Shown one piece after another: positions 59,814-64,000 of a stretch of DNA of 64,000 nucleotides. Every line of letters begins with the position of its first letter. The first letter of the stretch is position 1. A program made the translations under genes and the position numbers. The DNA is from Acrocarpospora pleiomorpha (GTDB lineage: Bacteria > Actinomycetota > Actinomycetes > Streptosporangiales > Streptosporangiaceae). The notes beneath the pieces are model-generated. The model was not told the DNA's origin. It ran no database searches and saw only the letters and a program-made list of their open reading frames with translations. The stretch lies in contig NZ_BLAF01000034.1 of assembly GCF_009687885.1 (NCBI RefSeq), positions 51,969 through 115,968 of the forward strand, given 5' to 3'.

Positions 59814-61588
59814 AGGACCTCCTCGCCGGCTCCTGGAAGATGATCAGCACCGCGTGGCGGATGGACCGGCGCAAGACCGCGATCTCGGTGGTGCTGATGG
59901 TGGCCGGCGCGGCGGCGGCTCCCGGGCTCGCCGCCGGTCTGGCCTGGATGACCAACGCCATCGTGGCCCACGACCCGGGCCAGGCGGCCCTGGCGGGCAT
60001 CGTCGTCGCGGTGCTCGCCGTGATGGTGCTGACCTTCGGCCACTTCGCCCACCTGGCCTACTTCGAGCTCTCCGAGCTGGCCGAACTCGACTTCGACGAG
60101 CAGCTCATCGCGCTGTCCAACGGCTCGGTGGGCATCGAGCACCACGAGCGGGCCGAGCACGCCGACGCCCTGACCGTGCTGCAGCAGGAGAGCCGCCAGT
60201 TCCGGGTCGGCCTGGAGGCGCTGCTCAACAGCATCGGCCTCGGCCTGGCGGTGACGCTCACCGGCGTGCTGCTGGCCATGGTCAACCCGTGGCTGCTGCT
60301 GCTGCCGCTGGCCGCGATCCCGCCGCTGCTCACCGGCCGGGCCGCCGAACGGGTCAGGGACACCGCACGGACCGCCACCGCCGAATCCACCCGGGTGGCG
60401 CTGAACCTGTTCCATCTGTCCACGTCGGCCAGGCTCGCGGGTGAGCTGCGTGTCTTCGGTCTCGCCAAGGAACTGCGCGGGCGGCACACCCGGCTGTGGG
60501 CGGACGCCACTCGCGGCCTGTGGCGGGCGCACCTGGCCGCCACCTGGCTCCGCGCCGCCGGGCAGGTGATCTTCGCGCTGGCCTACGTGGGCGCGGTCCT
60601 GCTGGTGGTGCGGGACGCGATCGCCGGGCGGCGCAGCGTCGGCGAGGTGGTGCTCGTCATCGCCCTCGCCGCCCAGGTGAACCAGCAGGTCACCACCGCT
60701 GTCACGCTGCTGCAGGATCTGCAGCGCATGTCCAGCGCGTACCGGCGGCTGGCCGGGATCCGGGAGGTGGTGGGCGTCGCGGCGTACGGCGAGGAGAGCC
60801 CGCCGGACCGGCTGCGGGACGGGATCCGGCTGGACGACGTCGGCTTCACCTATCCGGGCACCGACGCGAAAGTGCTCAGCGACGTCAACCTGCACATCCC
60901 GGCCGGAGCCACGGCCGCCATCGTCGGCGAGAACGGCGCGGGCAAGACCACGCTGGTCAAGCTGCTGTGCGGGTTCTACCGGCCGACCCGCGGCCAGGTG
61001 CTCATCGACGGGGTGGACATGCGGCGCATCCCCATCGACGCCTGGCGCGAGCGCATCGCCGCCGGTTTCCAGGACTTCGTCCGGTACGAGTTCCTCGCCG
61101 GCGAGACGGTCGGCGTCGGCGACCTGCCCCGGCTGGACGACGAACCGGAGATCAGGGCGGCGCTGGACCGGGCGCAGGGCTCCGACGTGCTCGAGCATCT
61201 GGACGACGGCCTCCAGACCCAGCTGGGCAAGTCCTTCACCGACGGCGTCGAGCTGTCCGGCGGGCAGTGGCAGAAGCTGGCGCTGGGCAGGGCGCTGATG
61301 CGGTCCTCGCCGTTGCTGCTGGTGCTCGACGAACCCACCTCGGCGCTCGATCCGCAGGCCGAGCACGCGCTCTTCGAACGGTACGCGGAGCAGGCCAGAC
61401 GGGTCGGCGAGGCGACCGGCGCGATCACCCTGTTCGTGTCGCACCGTTTCTCCACCGTCCGGATGGCCGACCTGATCATCGTCGTGCAGGACGGCCGGGT
61501 CGTCGAGGTCGGCGACCACAGCACGCTCGCCGCCAGCGGCGGCCTCTACTCGGAACTCTTCGCGCTTCAAGCCAAAGCGTACAGCTGA
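59810..61588 (+). CDS. ABC exporter half-transporter B
   Basis: A 592-residue partner with Walker A AIVGENGAGKTTLVKLLCGF, signature DGVELSGGQWQKLALGRALM, Walker B LLLVLDEPTSALDPQAEHAL and H-loop LFVSHRFSTV. GTG 59810 has GAGGAGG 7 nt upstream and overlaps the stop of half-transporter A. Both halves have catalytic Glu after Walker B, so both ATP sites look active. Confidence 0.92.
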   Translation: MKDLLAGSWKMISTAWRMDRRKTAISVVLMVAGAAAAPGLAAGLAWMTNAIVAHDPGQAALAGIVVAVLAVMVLTFGHFAHLAYFELSELAELDFDEQLIALSNGSVGIEHHERAEHADALTVLQQESRQFRVGLEALLNSIGLGLAVTLTGVLLAMVNPWLLLLPLAAIPPLLTGRAAERVRDTARTATAESTRVALNLFHLSTSARLAGELRVFGLAKELRGRHTRLWADATRGLWRAHLAATWLRAAGQVIFALAYVGAVLLVVRDAIAGRRSVGEVVLVIALAAQVNQQVTTAVTLLQDLQRMSSAYRRLAGIREVVGVAAYGEESPPDRLRDGIRLDDVGFTYPGTDAKVLSDVNLHIPAGATAAIVGENGAGKTTLVKLLCGFYRPTRGQVLIDGVDMRRIPIDAWRERIAAGFQDFVRYEFLAGETVGVGDLPRLDDEPEIRAALDRAQGSDVLEHLDDGLQTQLGKSFTDGVELSGGQWQKLALGRALMRSSPLLLVLDEPTSALDPQAEHALFERYAEQARRVGEATGAITLFVSHRFSTVRMADLIIVVQDGRVVEVGDHSTLAASGGLYSELFALQAKAYS

Positions 61589-61616
61589 GCGGCGGATGAC
61601 CTATTAAGGAGAATTC

Positions 61617-62843
61617 ATGAAGGTTTCCGTGATTATTCCCACCTACAATCGCGCCGAAATGCTGCGCGATACCCTTAATCACCTCACCCGGCAGGACATT
61701 TCCGCCGACGATTTCGAGGTCATCGTCTCCGACGACGGCTCCACCGATCACACCAAGGACGTGGTCGACTCCTTCGCCGGGCAGCTGCACATGAAATACC
61801 ACTTCATGGAGTATCTGGGGTTCCGGGCTGGGCACGCCCGCAACGCGGGGGCCAGGATGGCGTCCGCGCCGCTGCTGGTCTTCCTCGACACCGGCGGCAT
61901 GGTCGGCCCCGGCTTCCTCCGCGCCCACCTGGCCGAGCACGCCCGTCCCGGCGGCCCGCGGGCCATCGTCGGGTACGCCTACGGCTACAACCCCGACTAC
62001 GGCCACGACCAGGTGGACGCCATCGCCGAGGCGATGTCCCGGATGCTGCCCGAGCAGGTGGTCGAGCATTTCACCGGCAAGTCGTGGTTCCTGGACATCA
62101 GGCACGGACTGTACGAGAAATACGACTTCGACCTGAGCCGCATGGTCATCCCGTGGCTGCTCTTCTTCACCATCAACGTCTCCGTCCCGGCCAAGGAGTT
62201 CCACGAGGTCGGCGGTTTCGACGAGGGCTTCGACCGCTGGGGCTGCGAGGACATGCATCTCGGCTTCAGGCTGTTCAGAAGCGGCGTGCCGCTGGTCCTG
62301 TCCAGGACGGCCTGGGCGCTGGAGTATCCGCACGAGCGGGACCGGGCCAACGACATGCAGGACGTCGCGATCAACCTGCAATACTTCCTGCGCGGCTGGG
62401 AGGAGCCCCAGGTCGAGCTGCTCGCCCTGCTCATCCCGCGGCTGCTCTTCGGGACCATCGACGACGAGTGCCGTGCCGTGCTCGACTGGGCGGCGAGCGT
62501 CCGCGACCTGGACGTGTCCGCCGAGATCGACGCGGCCGTGAAGGAGATCGCGCCGACCGGACGGATCGTCGTCATCGGCGCGGGCGGCCGGGTGCCGCCG
62601 TCGCTGCCCCCGGCCACCCTGTTCGACGTCGACCGCGATCTGCTCCAGCGGGCGACCGCGGGCGGCGGCCACACCGGGCACCACCGGATGGGCCTGCTCA
62701 CCGGTCTTGAGGACCAGTCCGTGGACGCGGTCGTCATCACCTCCCGTTTGGCCGGGCTCTGGGACCGTTGGAGCGAGGACCTGTTGGCCGAGGCGGGACG
62801 GGTGGGGCGCAAGATCCACGTCACTTTCAGTGCGCATTCTTAG
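61617..62843 (+). CDS. Family 2 glycosyltransferase B with extra C-terminal domain
   Basis: A 408-residue GT-A enzyme. KVSVIIPTYNRAEMLRDTLN, VIVSDDGSTDHTKDVVDSFA, FDEGFDRWGCEDMHLGFRLF and EYPHERDRANDMQDV parallel glycosyltransferase A. The DXD site reads LDTGG. After about residue 270 there is an extra about 130-residue alpha/beta domain (GRIVVIGAGGRVPPSLP, LEDQSVDAVVITSRLAGLWD), reminiscent of a methyltransferase-like or Rossmann fold but incomplete for a cofactor site. AAGGAGAATTC leads the ATG. Confidence 0.87.
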   Translation: MKVSVIIPTYNRAEMLRDTLNHLTRQDISADDFEVIVSDDGSTDHTKDVVDSFAGQLHMKYHFMEYLGFRAGHARNAGARMASAPLLVFLDTGGMVGPGFLRAHLAEHARPGGPRAIVGYAYGYNPDYGHDQVDAIAEAMSRMLPEQVVEHFTGKSWFLDIRHGLYEKYDFDLSRMVIPWLLFFTINVSVPAKEFHEVGGFDEGFDRWGCEDMHLGFRLFRSGVPLVLSRTAWALEYPHERDRANDMQDVAINLQYFLRGWEEPQVELLALLIPRLLFGTIDDECRAVLDWAASVRDLDVSAEIDAAVKEIAPTGRIVVIGAGGRVPPSLPPATLFDVDRDLLQRATAGGGHTGHHRMGLLTGLEDQSVDAVVITSRLAGLWDRWSEDLLAEAGRVGRKIHVTFSAHS

Positions 62844-62902
62844 AGATGCGCGGTCGCTCCCCGTATTCGAGGATCAATTCATCGGTAAATCGAGGAGGGA
62901 CC

Positions 62903-63880
62903 GTGGAGATGAAGAATTCTTCAGGGCCGGTCATGAAGCGGCTCACATTATTCGCGGTAATCGCGGCGCTGGTGGCTCTGTTCACCTCCGCCGCCGGGCC
63001 GGCCAACGCCGGCGGCGACCTCAGGCACGGCAAGGTCTCCGTGGACGGCGGCAGCATCCACTACGTCCGGGCCGGCAACGGCCCGCCGCTGGTGCTGCTG
63101 CACGGCTGGCTCGGCACCTGGTACACCTGGAACAAGGTCATCCCCGAGCTGGCCCGCGACCACACCGTGCTCGCCTTTGACCTGCCCGGCATCGGCGAGT
63201 CCAGCGTGTACGCCGGCGGATACGACAAGGTCACCACCGCCCACCGGATCCGCGAGGCGGTCCGCAAGATCGGCTTCCGCGGCCAGGTCGAGCTCCTCGC
63301 CCACGACGTCGGCGGCCAGGTCGCCTACCCCTACGCCCGGGACTTCCCCGGCGAGGTCACCAGACTGGCGGTCATCGAGGCCCTGCTGCCCGGCTTCGGC
63401 CAGGAGGACTTCTACCCCTTCAGCTGGCACTTCCAGTTCAACATGTCACCGATCGCGGAAGCGGTCTGGGACACCGGCGACACCAAGCCGATCCTCGACC
63501 ACTTCTTCGACGGCGCCCGCCACCCCGAGAACATCGCCCGCGAAGTCTTCTACAAGGCCTATTCCGACCCAGGCGACCGCCACGCCGGCTTCGAGTACTA
63601 CCGCTCCCTCGCCGCGGACGCCGCCAACAACCAGGCCAACGCCGATTCCAAGCGCCTGACGATGCCAGTGCTCGCGATCGGTGGCCAGCAAGCTCTCGGC
63701 GGAATCATCGCAGGCTCGTTCCGCCACGTCGCCAACGACGTCCGCGAAGTAATCGCCCCCGAATCCGGCCACTTCACCCCCGAGGAAAACCCCCAGTTCA
63801 CCGCAGCCTGCGCAAAACTCTTCTTCGCCAACACCCCACAACCACCTCCCCCGGCGAACCTCACCGGATGCGCTTCTTGA
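62903..63880 (+). CDS. Secreted alpha/beta hydrolase (epoxide-hydrolase-like)
   Basis: A 325-residue secreted hydrolase. The signal peptide is MKRLTLFAVIAALVALFTSA, ending PANA. The fold has the oxyanion HG motif VLLHGWLGTWYTW, the nucleophile elbow LLAHDVGGQVAYPYA (Asp nucleophile, as in epoxide hydrolases and dehalogenases) and the catalytic His in APESGHFTPEENP. GTG 62903 with AGGAGG 4 nt upstream is chosen; ATG 62909 is the alternative. It lies 60 bp after glycosyltransferase B, so it is probably the last gene of the cassette. Confidence 0.88.
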   Translation: MEMKNSSGPVMKRLTLFAVIAALVALFTSAAGPANAGGDLRHGKVSVDGGSIHYVRAGNGPPLVLLHGWLGTWYTWNKVIPELARDHTVLAFDLPGIGESSVYAGGYDKVTTAHRIREAVRKIGFRGQVELLAHDVGGQVAYPYARDFPGEVTRLAVIEALLPGFGQEDFYPFSWHFQFNMSPIAEAVWDTGDTKPILDHFFDGARHPENIAREVFYKAYSDPGDRHAGFEYYRSLAADAANNQANADSKRLTMPVLAIGGQQALGGIIAGSFRHVANDVREVIAPESGHFTPEENPQFTAACAKLFFANTPQPPPPANLTGCAS

Positions 63881-63902
63881 TCTAGCTCCCGGCAACGCAC
63901 GA

Positions 63903-63962
63903 GGGCTGGGCCGACCGGTGGACGGCCAATTCTGCGACGTGGTTCTCCCACCCGCCCAGCCC
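63903..63962. terminator. Terminator-like inverted repeat after the hydrolase gene
   Basis: GGGCTGGGC (63903-63911) and GCCCAGCCC (63954-63962) are perfect 9-bp arms around a 42-nt loop, followed by TTTGATTT. The position 22 bp after the stop supports termination; the long loop lowers certainty. Confidence 0.45.
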
Positions 63963-64000
63963 TTTGATTTCCCTTGGGCTCCGCCCGACCCTGTCGGTGC

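Overview
The window is high-GC DNA with GTG starts, GGAGG ribosome sites, a CebR-type operator, an ECF41 sigma factor and many secreted plant-polymer hydrolases. This fits a filamentous actinomycete, most likely a Streptosporangiales-type genome (inference from content only; no rRNA or other marker is present).

Region 1 (1-6,530) is a xylan-degradation locus: a GH10 xylanase cut by the window edge, a GH43 enzyme with a ricin-type lectin domain, a LacI-family regulator and a GH30 glucuronoxylanase with a CBM2. Three near-identical 14-bp palindromes lie upstream of the hydrolase genes and the regulator. Region 2 (6.8-11.2 kb) has a NarL-type two-component pair, a divergent membrane protein and an Fe-type superoxide dismutase under a Nur-like box.

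Region 3 (about 11.2-20.1 kb) looks like an accessory island with visibly lower GC. It holds a NACHT-family STAND NTPase (probable phage defence), a Nudix hydrolase, and a five-gene operon of a 68-residue six-cysteine precursor peptide, a MauD-like thioredoxin, a mini S26 signal peptidase, a MauE-like redox membrane protein and an ABC exporter. I read this operon as a candidate undescribed system for making and exporting a disulfide-rich ribosomal peptide. The island is bracketed by pseudogene scraps copied from both neighbouring regions: an NRPS carrier domain on the left, and a response-regulator/membrane-protein junction on the right.

Region 4 (20.1-31.5 kb) is a translationally coupled five-gene NRPS operon (C-A-PCP predicted to load Gly, PCP, C, AMP ligase, C-PCP), followed by a GH48 exocellulase with CBM2 and three Calx-beta-like repeats. 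Both the GH48 gene and the NRPS operon carry CebR-type operators, which suggests cellulose-linked control of a secondary metabolite.

Region 5 (31.6-34.6 kb) groups an NrtR-like Nudix regulator, a 114-nt structured leader candidate, a VWA protein and a divergent PurA-like ligase. Next come an S41 protease-like protein, a cytosine-deaminase-like amidohydrolase and a membrane protein (34.6-38.9 kb). Region 6 (38.9-54.2 kb) is a catabolic island: a GntR regulator, FAH-family hydrolase, extradiol-type dioxygenase, acetoacetyl-CoA synthetase, NMT1-type ABC importer, two unusual VOC paralogues, MFS transporter, thiolase, two SnoaL-like proteins and two SDRs. Shared promoter/operator sequences link its parts. 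Region 7 (54.2-63.9 kb) has an NADH-dehydrogenase-like flavoprotein with an ECF41 sigma factor, then a glycosyltransferase-ABC-ABC-glycosyltransferase-hydrolase cassette of unknown product. No tRNA, rRNA, CRISPR or intact transposase was seen.
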